Below, piece after piece: positions 15,507 through 25,515 of a stretch of DNA of 64,000 bases. The position numbers and the translations under genes were made by a program. The notes under the pieces were generated by a model. It saw only the letters and a list, made by a program, of their open reading frames with translations. It did not search any database and was not told the origin of the DNA. Every line of letters begins with the position of its first letter. Positions within the stretch are counted from its first letter, which is position 1. The stretch is from Acidovorax soli (GTDB taxonomy: Bacteria; Pseudomonadota; Gammaproteobacteria; Burkholderiales; Burkholderiaceae_C): positions 62,001 through 126,000 of the forward strand of contig NZ_JACHLK010000007.1 in NCBI RefSeq assembly GCF_014207955.1, given 5' to 3'.

Positions 15507-15522
15507 GGTCTTGATTTAGACC
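15507..15522. promoter_or_regulatory. inverted repeat, candidate LysR operator
   Basis: GGTCT-N6-AGACC lies between the Bug receptor gene and the divergent lysR-type gene, ending 12 bp before the regulator's ATG. It has the short, A/T-centred form typical of LysR-type binding sites. An adjacent A/T-rich tract probably contains the promoters. Confidence 0.5.
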
Positions 15523-15534
15523 GAGAAAGTATCA

Positions 15535-16404
15535 ATGGAACTGCGGCACCTGCGTTACTTCATTGCCCTGGCCGAGGAGCTGAGCTTCACGCGCGCCGCG
15601 CAGCGCCTGCACGTTTCGCAGCCGCCGCTGAGCCTGCAGATCGCCCAGTTGGAAGAAGAGCTGGGTGCCCAGCTGTTCGTGCGCACCAGCCGGCGCGTGG
15701 AGCTCACGCTGGCAGGCCAGGCCTACCTGGTCGATGCGCGTGCGGTGCTGGAGCGGCTGGGCACGGCGCGCCAGCGTGTCGCGGCCATTGGCCAGGGGCA
15801 GGCCGGGCGCATCGAGGTGGGGCTGTCGGGCTCGCATTTCCTCGGGCCGTTCCCGGCCGCGCTGGCGCGCTACCGCCAAAGCCACCCCGGCGTGGACGTG
15901 GTACTGCACGAGATGCAGCCCTCGCTGCAGCAGGCGGCACTGCGCGACAAGCGCATCGACGTGGGCATCTCGCGCACTGCCGTCAACGACGACCAGCTCG
16001 CCAGCACCCTGCTGTGGCCCGATCCGGTGGTCGCAGCCCTGCCGCCGGGCCACGCGCTGGCCGCGCGCAAGGCGCTGGCCTTGCGGGACCTGCGCAGCGA
16101 AACCTTTGTGATGCTGCGCCGCGACTCGTCGGCCCATGCCGAGCACATGGTGCAGTGCTGCGTGCAGGCAGGCTTCGCGCCCCGGGTGGCACAGACCACG
16201 GTGGAACTGGCCGCCGTGCTGAGCCTGGTGGCCGCGGGGCTGGGCGTGGCCCTGGTGCCGTCGTCGCTGGGCGCCCTGTTCGGGCCCCGCGTGGTGCTCA
16301 AAACCCTGGGGGCCAAGGCGCCGCGTGCCGACGTGCATGCGCTGCAGCGGCGCGACGATGCCCTGGGGGTCGTGCCGGCCTTCGTGCGCGTAGTGACCGG
16401 CTGA
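15535..16404 (+). CDS. LysR-type transcriptional regulator
   Basis: 289 residues. The N-terminal winged helix-turn-helix is MELRHLRYFIALAEELSFT ... RLHVSQPPLSLQIAQLEEEL, followed by an effector-binding domain of the CatM/BenM-like type (IEVGLSGSHFLGPFPAALARY). Divergent from the Bug receptor and maleate-isomerase genes, which are its likely targets. The effector is presumably the transported acid. Confidence 0.93.
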   Translation: MELRHLRYFIALAEELSFTRAAQRLHVSQPPLSLQIAQLEEELGAQLFVRTSRRVELTLAGQAYLVDARAVLERLGTARQRVAAIGQGQAGRIEVGLSGSHFLGPFPAALARYRQSHPGVDVVLHEMQPSLQQAALRDKRIDVGISRTAVNDDQLASTLLWPDPVVAALPPGHALAARKALALRDLRSETFVMLRRDSSAHAEHMVQCCVQAGFAPRVAQTTVELAAVLSLVAAGLGVALVPSSLGALFGPRVVLKTLGAKAPRADVHALQRRDDALGVVPAFVRVVTG

Positions 16405-16413
16405 AAGAACCGA

Positions 16414-17226
16414 TCAATCCCAATGAGGGGCCAAGCCCTCAGGGTCGACCAGACGGCCGCCACGGTCCAGCGCAGCGATCTGCGCCATCTCCGCATCGCT
16501 CAGGCGCAACTGCTGCGCCTTCAGGTTGCTGGCCAGGTTCTCGCGCCGGGTCGAGGAGGGGATGACCGCGTAGCCGAGCTGCAGTGCCCAGGCCAGGGCC
16601 ACCTGTGCCGGGGTGGCGCCGTGGGCTTGTGCAATGGCCTCGACCACCGGGTCGCCGAGCACCTTGCCATAGGCCAGCGTCATGTACGAGGTGATGTGGA
16701 TGCCCTGGCTGCGGGCGAACTCGGCCACGGCGCGGTTCTGCAGGTAGGGGTGCAGCTCGATCTGGTTGGTGGCGATGGCGCCAGCGCCCACGGCGTCAAT
16801 GGCGTCCTGCATCAGTGCCACGGTGAAGTTGGAGACGCCGATCTGCGCGGCCAGGCCCTGGGCCTTGGCCTCGGCCAGGGCACCCATGAACTCCGCCACG
16901 GGCACCGCGCCGCCGGGTGAGGGCCAGTGGATCAGCGCCAGGTCCACCTGCTCGGTGCGCAGCTTGGACAGGCTGTCCTTGAGGCTGGGGATGAGCTTGT
17001 CGGCGGCCAGGTTCTCGGTCCAGACCTTGGTGGTGATGAACAGCGCGTCGCGCGGCACGCCGCTGTCGGCGATGGCCTGGCCGACGGCCGCCTCGTTGCC
17101 GTAGATCTGGGCCGTGTCGACCAGGCGGTAGCCCAGGTCGAGCGCATTGCGCACCGAATCGATGGCGGCCTGGTCCTGCAGGCGGAAGGTGCCGACGCCA
17201 AAGGCGGGGATGGAAGAAGAAGGCAT
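16414..17226 (-). CDS. dkgB: aldo/keto reductase, DkgB-like
   Basis: 270 residues, a TIM-barrel NADPH-dependent reductase. The catalytic tetrad is visible: Asp and Tyr in [10 protein letters not shown], Lys in ITTKVW and His in LALIHWPSP. The cofactor end is [17 protein letters not shown]. It is closest in pattern to 2,5-diketo-D-gluconate reductase B, although such enzymes also reduce methylglyoxal and other aldehydes. It follows the MFS gene by 40 bp on the same strand and is probably controlled by the LysR gene divergent from that pair. Confidence 0.88.
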   Translation of the reverse strand: MPSSSIPAFGVGTFRLQDQAAIDSVRNALDLGYRLVDTAQIYGNEAAVGQAIADSGVPRDALFITTKVWTENLAADKLIPSLKDSLSKLRTEQVDLALIHWPSPGGAVPVAEFMGALAEAKAQGLAAQIGVSNFTVALMQDAIDAVGAGAIATNQIELHPYLQNRAVAEFARSQGIHITSYMTLAYGKVLGDPVVEAIAQAHGATPAQVALAWALQLGYAVIPSSTRRENLASNLKAQQLRLSDAEMAQIAALDRGGRLVDPEGLAPHWD

Positions 17227-17266
17227 GGGAAAGAACTCCGTATCAGAAGGGTTGTGAAAGAAAGGT

Positions 17267-18469
17267 TCAATGGCCTGCGGGCACCGGCCCGCTGGCGTGC
17301 ACCGGGATGCCGGCGCGGCGGTCCAGCACGCCGCTGTAGTGCGTCAGCGCCAGCGAGGCCAGCACCACCAGGGCGCCGATCCAGGGCGTGTGCATCAGGC
17401 CCAGGTGGGTCACGATCAGGCCCCCGGCCCAGGCCGCGCCGGCGATGCCCAGGTTGAACGCGGCGATGTTCAGGCCCGATGCCACGTCCACCGCCTGGGG
17501 CGTGAAGCGCTCGGCCTGCTTGACCACATAGACCTGCAGCCCGGGCACGTTGCCAAAGGCCAAGGCGCCCCAGAGCAGCACGGTCACGAGCGCCAGCCAG
17601 GGGTGCGGCGCGGTGAACTGCAGCAGCAACAAGACGGCGGCCAGCAAGGCGAACACGATGCGCAGCGCCGGGATCGGGCCCAGGCGGTCGGCCAGCCGGC
17701 CGCCCCAGAGGTTGCCCACGGCGACCGACACGCCATAGACCAGCATCACCCAGCCCACGGCGCCCGCGCTGAAGCCCGTCACCTCGGTCAGGATGGGCGC
17801 GAGGAAGGTGAAGGGGATGAAGCTGCCGCCGTAGCCAATGGCCGTCTTGGCATAGACCAGCAGCAGGCGCGGCTCGGCCAGCACCCGGGCCTGCTGCAGC
17901 AGCGAGGCCGGTGGCGTGTGGGCGATGGTGCGCGGCACGAAGAGGGCACTGCCGATGAAGGCGATCACCCCCAGGGCCGAGACAGCCAAAAAGGTCTCGC
18001 GCCAGCCGAAGTGCTGGCCGATGAAGGTCCCCAGCGGCACGCCGGTCACCAGGGCCACGGTGAGCCCGGTGAACATGGTGGCAATGGCGCTGGCAGCCTT
18101 CTCGCGCGGCACCAGGCCCGTGGCGATGGTCGAGCCGATGGAGAAGAACACACCGTGCGCCAGGCCGGTGAGGATGCGCGCGGCCACCAGCGATTCGTAG
18201 CTCGGTGCCTGCCAGGCCAGCAGGTTGCCGGCGGTGAACAGGGCCATCAGCGACAGCAGCAGCGCCTTGCGCGGCAGCTTGCCGGTGAGGGCGGTGAGCA
18301 CGGGGGCGCCGACGGCGACGCCCAGGGCATAGAGGCTCACCAGCAGGCCCGCCGAGGGAATGCTGATGGCGAGGTCGGCCGCCACGGTGGGCAAGAGGCC
18401 AACGATCACGAACTCGGTCGTGCCGATGGCAAAAGCGCTGAGCGTCAGCGCGAGCAGGGCAATGGGCAT
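17267..18469 (-). CDS. MFS efflux transporter (AraJ/YdhP-like)
   Basis: 400 residues with twelve predicted membrane helices, starting [20 protein letters not shown], a typical start of the DHA1 sugar/drug efflux group. The cytoplasmic loop motif between helices 2 and 3 is [18 protein letters not shown]. Likely exports sugars, polyols or drugs. It shares a divergent control region containing a perfect palindrome with a LysR-type regulator gene and is followed by an aldo/keto reductase gene. Confidence 0.9.
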   Translation of the reverse strand: MPIALLALTLSAFAIGTTEFVIVGLLPTVAADLAISIPSAGLLVSLYALGVAVGAPVLTALTGKLPRKALLLSLMALFTAGNLLAWQAPSYESLVAARILTGLAHGVFFSIGSTIATGLVPREKAASAIATMFTGLTVALVTGVPLGTFIGQHFGWRETFLAVSALGVIAFIGSALFVPRTIAHTPPASLLQQARVLAEPRLLLVYAKTAIGYGGSFIPFTFLAPILTEVTGFSAGAVGWVMLVYGVSVAVGNLWGGRLADRLGPIPALRIVFALLAAVLLLLQFTAPHPWLALVTVLLWGALAFGNVPGLQVYVVKQAERFTPQAVDVASGLNIAAFNLGIAGAAWAGGLIVTHLGLMHTPWIGALVVLASLALTHYSGVLDRRAGIPVHASGPVPAGH

Positions 18470-18546
18470 GGGAACACTCCTGTGGGAATGGAAGGAGTGT
18501 CCGGACTTCGGCTTTGCAGAAAAAGACGGTTGTCGTCGATAGATTA

Positions 18547-18561
18547 TTGATTTGAAATCAA
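18547..18561. promoter_or_regulatory. perfect palindrome, candidate LysR operator
   Basis: TTGATTT-G-AAATCAA (7+1+7) lies in the 104-bp gap between the MFS gene and the divergent lysR-type gene, 12 bp before the regulator's ATG. Its position fits an autoregulatory site that also controls the MFS-reductase pair. Confidence 0.6.
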
Positions 18562-18573
18562 GAATAGGCGACC

Positions 18574-19467
18574 ATGGCTGGCATGAAGACCACCCTCGAA
18601 GAGTTGCAGGCCTTTGCCGCCGTGGTCGACGGCGGCTCCATCACCGCGGCCGCCGACCAACTGGCACAGACCGTCTCGGGCATCAGCCGGGCCTTGTCGC
18701 GGCTGGAGAAGAAGCTCGATACCACCTTGCTGCGCCGCACCACGCGCCGCATCGAGCTGACCGAAGAGGGCCAGGCCTTTTTGCAGCGCACGCGCGCCAT
18801 CCTGGCCTCCATCGACGAGGCCGAGGAAAGCATGGCCGCACGGCGCCAGCAGCCCTCGGGCCGGCTGCGCGTGAATGCGGCCACGCCCTTCATGCTGCAT
18901 GCGGTGGTGCCGCTGGTGCCGGCGTTCCGCAGCGCCTACCCGGGGATCCAGCTGGAGCTCAACACGGACGAGATGAACATCGACCTGCTGGAGCGGCGTA
19001 CCGACGTGGCCATCCGCATCGGCCTGCTGCAGGATTCGACCCTGCATGCGCGCCCGCTGTGCACCAGCCGCCTGCGTGTGCTGGCCAGCCCCGATTACCT
19101 GGCACGCGCGGGCAAGCCGCGCAGCGTGGCCGACCTGGCGGGCCACACGCTGCTGGGCTTCAACCAGCCCGAGTCGCTCAACCGCTGGCCGCTGCGCGGA
19201 GCGCATGGGGACGAATGGCCCACCGTGCCCGGCCTCACCGCGTCCAGCGGCGAAACGCTGCGCCAACTGGCGCTGCAGGGCGTGGGCCTGGTGTGCCTGT
19301 CGGACTTCATGACCGCGGGCGACCGCGAGAGCGGCCGCCTGGTGCAGGTGCTGGCGCGCGACACGGTAGACGTGCGCCAGCCGATCAACGCGGTCTACTA
19401 CCGCAATACGCAACTGGCCGCGCGCATTGCGTGCTTTCTGGACTTTCTCCAGGAGAGGCTGGCTTAG
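18574..19467 (+). CDS. LysR-type transcriptional regulator
   Basis: 297 residues. The helix-turn-helix is TLEELQAFAAVVDGGSITA ... TVSGISRALSRLEKKL, followed by a substrate-binding-like effector domain (SGRLRVNAATPFMLHAVVPL). It belongs to the DsdC/YafC-like CrgA group of LysR proteins that often sit beside MFS and oxidoreductase genes. Start at 18574 or at the internal Met at 18583; there is no strong ribosome site to decide. Its 3' end overlaps the convergent GST gene by 4 nt. Confidence 0.9.
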   Translation: MAGMKTTLEELQAFAAVVDGGSITAAADQLAQTVSGISRALSRLEKKLDTTLLRRTTRRIELTEEGQAFLQRTRAILASIDEAEESMAARRQQPSGRLRVNAATPFMLHAVVPLVPAFRSAYPGIQLELNTDEMNIDLLERRTDVAIRIGLLQDSTLHARPLCTSRLRVLASPDYLARAGKPRSVADLAGHTLLGFNQPESLNRWPLRGAHGDEWPTVPGLTASSGETLRQLALQGVGLVCLSDFMTAGDRESGRLVQVLARDTVDVRQPINAVYYRNTQLAARIACFLDFLQERLA

Positions 19468-20171
19468 CCCCGGGCAGGGATGTTCAGCCCCTTGGCCACG
19501 GCGGGCCGTGCCACGAAGGCCTTCAGCACGCGCTGGACTTCCTTGAACTGGTCAAATTCCACCAGCTCGCCCGCACCATAGAAGCCCACCAGGTTGCGCA
19601 CCCAGGGCAGGGTGGCGATGTCGGCAATGGTGTAGCTGTCGCCCATGATCCACTGGCGGCCGGCCAGGCGCTGGTCCAGCACGCCGAGCAGGCGCTTGGA
19701 TTCGGCCACGTAGCGGTCGCGCGGGCGCTTGTCCTCGTAGTCCTTGCCGGCGAACTTGTGGAAGAAGCCGAGCTGGCCGAACATGGGGCCGACACCGCCC
19801 ATCTGCCACATCACCCATTGCAGGGTCTCGTAGCGGCCTGCGGTGTCCTGCGGCAGCAACTGGCCGGCCTTGCTGGCCAGGTAGACCAGGATGGCGCCGG
19901 ACTCGAAAAGCGCGAGCGGCTGGCCGTCCGGGCCGTTGGGGTCGAGGATGGCCGGGATCTTGTTGTTGGGGTTGAGCGACAGGAACTCGGGCGAGGTCTG
20001 GTCGTTGGTCTCGAAGCTCACCAGGTGCGGTTCATAGGGCAGGCCCAGCTCTTCCAGGGCGATCGACACCTTCACGCCATTGGGCGTGGGCAGCGAGTAC
20101 AGCTGGATACGGTCCGGGTGCTGGGCGGGCCACTTGCGGGTGATGGGGAAAGCGGAAAGGTCTGCTGCCAT
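19464..20171 (-). CDS. glutathione S-transferase family protein (YfcG-like)
   Basis: 235 residues. The N-terminal thioredoxin-like domain starts RIQLYSLPTPNGVKVSIALE and has the glutathione-binding NPNNKIPAILD and LFESGAILVYLA. The helical C-terminal domain carries the N-capping segment YTIADIATLPWVRN. The form resembles YfcG/YghU disulfide-bond oxidoreductases with a Thr-Pro-Asn start instead of a catalytic Ser/Tyr. Start chosen at the ATG at 20171, as upstream in-frame sequence has no family match. Confidence 0.9.
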   Translation of the reverse strand: MAADLSAFPITRKWPAQHPDRIQLYSLPTPNGVKVSIALEELGLPYEPHLVSFETNDQTSPEFLSLNPNNKIPAILDPNGPDGQPLALFESGAILVYLASKAGQLLPQDTAGRYETLQWVMWQMGGVGPMFGQLGFFHKFAGKDYEDKRPRDRYVAESKRLLGVLDQRLAGRQWIMGDSYTIADIATLPWVRNLVGFYGAGELVEFDQFKEVQRVLKAFVARPAVAKGLNIPARG

Positions 20172-20303
20172 GGGTTCCTCGTTCGGGTTGCCGGAAGAAA
20201 GAAGCGCCAAGCCTAAACGCCTTGGACTATCCGTGCCTGATGGGGGTATTGCCATGGCCCCTGTGTCTGGCAGGACAGGGCCGCCACCGACGATAATCCG
20301 GGC

Positions 20304-21182
20304 ATGAAGATCCACTTCACCAAAATGCAGGGTGCGGGCAACGACTTCGTTGTGCTCGACGAAACCCGGTCGCGGCTGAACCTCACGGCCGGCCAGTACC
20401 GCTACCTGGCGGACCGCCATTTCGGCGTAGGCGCCGACCAGATCCTCACCGTGCGGCCTTCGCCGGCCGAAGGCATCGATTTCGAATACGTGATCCACAA
20501 CGCCGATGGCGGCGAGGTGGGCCAGTGCGGCAACGGTTCGCGCTGCTTTGCGCGCTATGTGCGCGACAAGGGCCTGACCGACAAGGACACCATCCGTGTG
20601 CAGACCCTGAGCGGCGTGCTCTCGCCAAAGCTCAATGCCGATGGCCGGGTCACCGTGGACATGGGCGTGCCCGTGCTCGACGAGCCGCGCGTGCCCTTCG
20701 ACGCCACCGCGCTCACCCCCACGGTGCAAGGCAACGGCCGCACCTGGCCGCTGGCGTTCGACGTGCAGGGCGCGCCTGTCACCGTGCCGGTGGCCGTGGT
20801 CTCCATGGGCAACCCGCATGCCGTGCAGCTGGTGGACAACGTGGACACGGCGCCGGTGCTGCTGTGGGGCCCGCTGATCGAGAGCCATGCGCGCTTTCCC
20901 GAGCGCGTGAACGCCGGCTTCATGCAGATCGTGGGCCGCGGCCATGTGCGCCTGCGCGTGTTCGAGCGCGGCACGGGCGAAACCCTGGCCTGCGGCTCGG
21001 GCGCCTGCGCGGCCGTGGCGGCGGGCATCCGCCTCGGTCTGCTCGACAGCGAGGTGCATGTGGACATGCACGGCGGGCGCCTGACCATCGCCTGGAGCGG
21101 GCAGGACTCCGATTCCCTTTTCATGACCGGCCCGGCCACCACCGTATTCGAAGGCCAGATCGACATCCCGGACGCAGCATGA
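20304..21182 (+). CDS. dapF: diaminopimelate epimerase
   Basis: 292 residues. Converts LL- to meso-diaminopimelate for lysine and for peptidoglycan, consistent with the DAP-type MurE encoded later in the window. The two catalytic cysteines are in GQCGNGSRC (Cys75) and LACGSGAC (Cys230). The N-terminus [14 protein letters not shown] is canonical. GATAAT lies 6 nt before the ATG, so the message may be leaderless. The stop overlaps the start of the DUF484 gene (ATGA). Confidence 0.97.
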   Translation: MKIHFTKMQGAGNDFVVLDETRSRLNLTAGQYRYLADRHFGVGADQILTVRPSPAEGIDFEYVIHNADGGEVGQCGNGSRCFARYVRDKGLTDKDTIRVQTLSGVLSPKLNADGRVTVDMGVPVLDEPRVPFDATALTPTVQGNGRTWPLAFDVQGAPVTVPVAVVSMGNPHAVQLVDNVDTAPVLLWGPLIESHARFPERVNAGFMQIVGRGHVRLRVFERGTGETLACGSGACAAVAAGIRLGLLDSEVHVDMHGGRLTIAWSGQDSDSLFMTGPATTVFEGQIDIPDAA

Positions 21183-21877
21183 CCAACCCCAGCACCCACA
21201 TTCCGCCCATCACCGAAGACGACATCGCCCGCTTCCTGGAGAACACCCCCGGCTTCTTCGAGCGCCACGCCGAAGTGCTGGCCAGCGTGCAGATCACCAG
21301 CCCCCATGGCGCCCGCGCCGTGAGCCTGCAGGAGCGCCAGGCCGAGATGCTGCGCGAGAAGATCAAGGGCCTGGAACACCGGGTGATGGACATGGTGCGC
21401 AACAGCAGCGAGAACACCGCCATTGCGAACAAGGTGCACCAGTGGACCAGTGCGCTGCTGCAGGTCAAGGACCCGTTCGACCTGCCCGAGGCCGTGGTCG
21501 AGGGCATCCGCACCCTGTTCGACGTGCCCCAGGCCACCGTGCGCGTCTGGGAGGTGGCCGGCCCCTATGTGGATGCCGACTTCGCCCAGGGCGCGAGCGA
21601 AGACGCGCGCGCCTTCGCCTCGTCGCTGACCATGCCCTTCTGCGGCCCCAACCTGGGCTTCGAGCCTGCGGGCTGGCTCGATGCGCCAGGCGGTGTGCAG
21701 GCCCAGTCGCTGGCCCTGCTGCCGCTGCGCCAGGGTGCGATCGACAGCGCCACGCCGGCCTTCGGCCTGCTGGTGCTGGGCTCGCACGATCCCCAGCGCT
21801 TCGACGCCACCATGGGCACCGAGTTTCTCTCGCGCATTGCCGAGCTGGCCAGCTCGGCGCTGGTGCGCCTGCGCTGA
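21179..21877 (+). CDS. DUF484 family protein
   Basis: 232 residues. An N-terminal helical part ([18 protein letters not shown]) leads into a coiled coil ([20 protein letters not shown]) and a GAF-like domain. The family (YigA in E. coli) is regularly found between dapF and xerC, as here, but its role is unknown. It overlaps dapF by 4 nt and is followed by xerC after 24 nt, so the three form one operon. Confidence 0.9.
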   Translation: MTNPSTHIPPITEDDIARFLENTPGFFERHAEVLASVQITSPHGARAVSLQERQAEMLREKIKGLEHRVMDMVRNSSENTAIANKVHQWTSALLQVKDPFDLPEAVVEGIRTLFDVPQATVRVWEVAGPYVDADFAQGASEDARAFASSLTMPFCGPNLGFEPAGWLDAPGGVQAQSLALLPLRQGAIDSATPAFGLLVLGSHDPQRFDATMGTEFLSRIAELASSALVRLR

Positions 21878-21901
21878 GCGGCCGGGCGGACGGCTGTTTC
21901 C

Positions 21902-22888
21902 ATGCGCACCGCCCCTTCTGCATCCCCTGCAGCACCCGACCCGCAGGTGCTGCGCTACCTGGAGCATGTGCGCGTGGAAAAGCGCCTGGCGGCGCGCACG
22001 CTCACGCTCTACACCCTGGACCTGGAAAAGCTCGCACAGTTCGCGGCCGGCGTGGGCGTGCCCCTGTTGCAGCTGCAGACGGCGCACATCCGCCGCTTCG
22101 TCGCGCAGATGCACAGCGGCGGGCGCAGCGGGCGCGGCATTGCGCTCATCCTCTCCGGTTGGCGCGGCTTCTTCACCTGGTCCGGGCGCCAGGGCCTGGT
22201 GCCGCACAACCCGGTGCAGGACGTGCGCGCCCCCAAGGCGCCCAAGCCCCTTCCCAAGGCCCTGGGCGTGGACGATGCCGTGCGCCTGGCCGAGTTCGAC
22301 AACAGCGGGGCCGACCCCTGGCTGGAAGCGCGCGACGCGGCCATGGTGGAGCTGCTCTATGGCTGCGGCCTGCGCGTGGGTGAACTCGCGGGGCTCGATG
22401 CCGTGGCCAGCGCCGACACCGAACGCCAGGGCCGCGGCTGGATCGATCTGCAGGCGGGCGAGGCCCATGTCTTCGGCAAGGGCAGCAAGCGGCGCAGTGT
22501 GCCGGTGGGCCAATCGGCGGCCCAGGCACTGAAGACCTGGCTGGCGCTGCGTGCCGGCCCGTTCGGCGGTGAGGGCGCACCAGGGCTGGATGCCGCACTG
22601 TTCCTGGGCCAGCGCGGCGCGCGGCTCACGGCGCAGTCCATCTGGCTGCGCCTGCGCCAGCGCAGCCAGCAGGCGGGCCTGACCACGCCGGTGCACCCGC
22701 ACATGCTGCGCCATTCGTTCGCCAGCCACCTGCTGCAGTCCAGCGGTGACCTGCGCGCGGTGCAGGAATTGCTGGGCCACGCCAACATCACCACCACCCA
22801 GGTCTATACGCGCCTGGATTTCCAGCACCTGGCCAAGGTGTACGACGCAGCCCATCCCCGGGCGAAGCGCAAGCCGGGCTCTGCATAG
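21902..22888 (+). CDS. xerC: tyrosine recombinase XerC
   Basis: 328 residues. With XerD it resolves chromosome dimers at dif during division. The N-terminal SAM-like core-binding domain is YLEHVRVEKRLAARTLTLYT. The catalytic part has LYGCGLRVGEL (Arg), HPHMLRHSFASHLL (His-x-x-Arg), LLGHANITTTQVYT (His and Tyr302). It sits in the classical dapF-DUF484-xerC order. Confidence 0.95.
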   Translation: MRTAPSASPAAPDPQVLRYLEHVRVEKRLAARTLTLYTLDLEKLAQFAAGVGVPLLQLQTAHIRRFVAQMHSGGRSGRGIALILSGWRGFFTWSGRQGLVPHNPVQDVRAPKAPKPLPKALGVDDAVRLAEFDNSGADPWLEARDAAMVELLYGCGLRVGELAGLDAVASADTERQGRGWIDLQAGEAHVFGKGSKRRSVPVGQSAAQALKTWLALRAGPFGGEGAPGLDAALFLGQRGARLTAQSIWLRLRQRSQQAGLTTPVHPHMLRHSFASHLLQSSGDLRAVQELLGHANITTTQVYTRLDFQHLAKVYDAAHPRAKRKPGSA

Positions 22889-22895
22889 TCCAAGG

Positions 22896-25253
22896 TCAGT
22901 TCGCCGTCGCCGGCTGGGCGGCGATGAAGGAGGTCACCGCTGCCAGGTCCAGCGGCCGTGCAAAGAAGAAGCCCTGGCCCGTCACGCAGCCCAGGCCCTG
23001 CAGCAACTGGGCCTGCTCGGCCGTCTCGATGCCTTCGGCCGTGGTTTCCATGTGCAGCGCCTGCGCCAGCTCGATCACCGAATGCACGATGGCCTCGGAC
23101 TCGGGGCTGCTCTGGATGGGCGCGATGAAGGAGCGGTCGATCTTGAGCCGATCGAACGGAAAGCTGCGCAGGTAGGCCAGCGAGGAGTAGCCCGTGCCGA
23201 AATCGTCCAGCGCGATGCGCACCCCGGCATGGTGCAGCCGGTGCAGCGTGGCCATCACATCGTCCGTGTCCTGCAGGAAGACCGACTCGGTGATCTCCAG
23301 CTCCAGCCGCCCCGGGGGCAGGCCGCAGCGCTCCACCACGGCGAGAATCTTGTCGGCCAGCAGGGCATCGTCGAATTGGCACACCGACAGGTTCACCGAC
23401 ATCACCAGGTCCCCAGGCAACTGGCGCGCGGCCTGGCAGGCGCGCTCCAGCACCCACAGTCCGATGTCGCGGATCAGCCCGGCCTCCTCGGCCACGGGGA
23501 TGAACTCCGCAGGCGACACGCTGCCAAAGCGCGCGCTGGTCCAGCGCAGCAGGGCCTCCAGGCCCGCAACGCGGCCGGAGGCCAGGTGCCACTGCGGCTG
23601 GAAGGCCAGATGCAGCTCGCCCCCGGCCAGGGCGCTGCGCAGACCATCCTCCAGGGCAATGCGCCGGTGCGCGCGCTGGTCCATCTCGATGGAGAAGAAC
23701 TGCACCTGCCCGCGCCCGCGCTGCTTGGCCTCGTACAGGGCCAGGTCGGCATGGTGCAGCAGGGCGTCGACGTGGTTGCCGTCGTGCGGCAGAAAGGCGA
23801 CACCGATGCTCAGGTGCGGCGTGATGGCCAGGCCCGAGAGGTCGCAAGGCTGTTCGATGGCACGCACCAGGCGCTCGCAGAACACCTGCACCTCGGTGCG
23901 CGAACTGGCCCCGTCGAGCAGGATGGCGAACTCGTCCCCGCCCAGCCGGGCCACCAGGTCGCGGCTGCGCACCTGCTGGGCCATGCGCTGTGCCACGGTC
24001 TTGAGCAGCAGGTCGCCGTTGCCGTGGCCGTAGGCGTCGTTCACGCGCTTGAAATTGTCCATGTCCAGGCACAGCAGGGCCGCACCGCCGGCGCCCGCAC
24101 TGTCCCGCGTGCATTGCTGCTGCAGGCGGTGCTGGAAGTGGCGCCGGTTGGCCAGCCCGGTCAGCACATCGAAATGCGCCAGGCGGTGCATCTCGTCCTC
24201 GGCATGCTTCTTGTGGGTGATGTCCACGCCCACGCCGCGCCAGTCCTGCCGCGTCTGGTCGAGCCGCCAGGTGGGCTTGGCCGTGAGGGCCCACCAGCGC
24301 AGCTGGCCGCCGATGACAAGGGGGACCGGCAGGTCGCGGAACGGCTGCGATCCCTGCAGGGCGACCTGCAGGGATCGCAGGTGGCTGCTCGGGTCGATGC
24401 CGTGGCTGGCGCCCCGGTGGGTACGGGCGATCAGCTCCACCAGGCCCAGGTCGGGGTCGTCCTGGCGGCTGTAGCACAGGGCCTGGTCCAGGCGGTTGGA
24501 GGAGTGGCGCAGCGTGCCTTCGCTGGAGACCTCCCAGAGAAAGTCGCTGGTGTTCTCTTCGAAGTCGCGCAGCAGCAGGCCCACGATCTGCTGCTGGTGC
24601 GCAGCATCGGCCTCGGCCGCGAGGCGGGAGCCGTAGGACCGGGCCATCACGCGCACCGAGGCGATCACCACCAGGCCATAGGTCACCAGCAGCACCAACA
24701 GTGTCGCGGTACCCGGCTGGTCCAGTGCCCGCACCAGGCCCACGGCCGAGCCCCCTGCGAGCAGCAGCACATAGCTCAGGGCCGCCTCGGGCACGGTCAC
24801 CAGCGCGAAGCCCCCGGCGCAGATCATGCCGCAACTGATCGCCAGGATCATCATCTGGTCCGGCGCCGGGGCCGAGGCGAAGAGCAGCGCCGGTATGCTG
24901 CCCCACAAGAGGCCCAGCACGCCCGCGTGGCGGGCCGCGCGCCGGATGGCCTTGGGGGAGGCCAGCAGACGGGGCGGGCGCTGGCGGGCGCGCTGCCAGG
25001 CGCGCAGCCCCTGCGCGGCCACGAACAACAGGGCCAGCACCCAGGCCCAAAGCCAGGAGGGGACCGTCGCCAGACGCCAGGCGATGAAAAACCCGTTGAA
25101 GATATTGACGGCCATGGCCAGCGGGGTCAGGCGCAGCATGGCCTGCAGCTGCTGGGCGCGAAAGCTCGCGGCCAGCGGCTCGTCCGCCTCGTAGGGGGCC
25201 AGCCATTGCTGCACGCGCGCGGGCAGCAGCGATAGGGCGTGGAGTTCTGCCAT
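22896..25253 (-). CDS. membrane GGDEF-EAL protein (c-di-GMP turnover)
   Basis: 785 residues. About six membrane helices in the first 200 residues form an N-terminal sensor of unknown ligand, followed by a PAS-like segment (FLWEVSSEGTLRHSS). The GGDEF domain has an intact active site (RLGGDEFAIL). The EAL domain has intact catalytic residues (GLEALLRW, ELEITES, LDDFGTGYSSL, KIDRSFI). Both making and breaking of cyclic di-GMP are therefore possible; EAL activity often dominates in such proteins. The ATG at 25253 was chosen over an upstream GTG at 25289. Convergent with xerC, with 7 nt between them. Confidence 0.92.
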   Translation of the reverse strand: MAELHALSLLPARVQQWLAPYEADEPLAASFRAQQLQAMLRLTPLAMAVNIFNGFFIAWRLATVPSWLWAWVLALLFVAAQGLRAWQRARQRPPRLLASPKAIRRAARHAGVLGLLWGSIPALLFASAPAPDQMMILAISCGMICAGGFALVTVPEAALSYVLLLAGGSAVGLVRALDQPGTATLLVLLVTYGLVVIASVRVMARSYGSRLAAEADAAHQQQIVGLLLRDFEENTSDFLWEVSSEGTLRHSSNRLDQALCYSRQDDPDLGLVELIARTHRGASHGIDPSSHLRSLQVALQGSQPFRDLPVPLVIGGQLRWWALTAKPTWRLDQTRQDWRGVGVDITHKKHAEDEMHRLAHFDVLTGLANRRHFQHRLQQQCTRDSAGAGGAALLCLDMDNFKRVNDAYGHGNGDLLLKTVAQRMAQQVRSRDLVARLGGDEFAILLDGASSRTEVQVFCERLVRAIEQPCDLSGLAITPHLSIGVAFLPHDGNHVDALLHHADLALYEAKQRGRGQVQFFSIEMDQRAHRRIALEDGLRSALAGGELHLAFQPQWHLASGRVAGLEALLRWTSARFGSVSPAEFIPVAEEAGLIRDIGLWVLERACQAARQLPGDLVMSVNLSVCQFDDALLADKILAVVERCGLPPGRLELEITESVFLQDTDDVMATLHRLHHAGVRIALDDFGTGYSSLAYLRSFPFDRLKIDRSFIAPIQSSPESEAIVHSVIELAQALHMETTAEGIETAEQAQLLQGLGCVTGQGFFFARPLDLAAVTSFIAAQPATAN

Positions 25254-25515
25254 GCAAGCGGTTTGGTTGGGGGCAGCGGTGGCCGGCACCGGGGGGCGGC
25301 GGGCGCTGCGTCATCACACATCCAAGGGGTTGGCGGAACACACTGTCTTGCCGAGCCCATTGTGCACCTGTCCGGCGGGGCGTGCGCACGGGTAACACCT
25401 GAGGTGCCGGAGGAGGCCGGCCGATGGCGGGAACCTTTGGCCGACCGCCGGGCTCCGATGGGTGGCGCGGCGCCCTGGCGCCGCCCGACCCTGGAACCAC
25501 TGGAGGAGCAGATTG

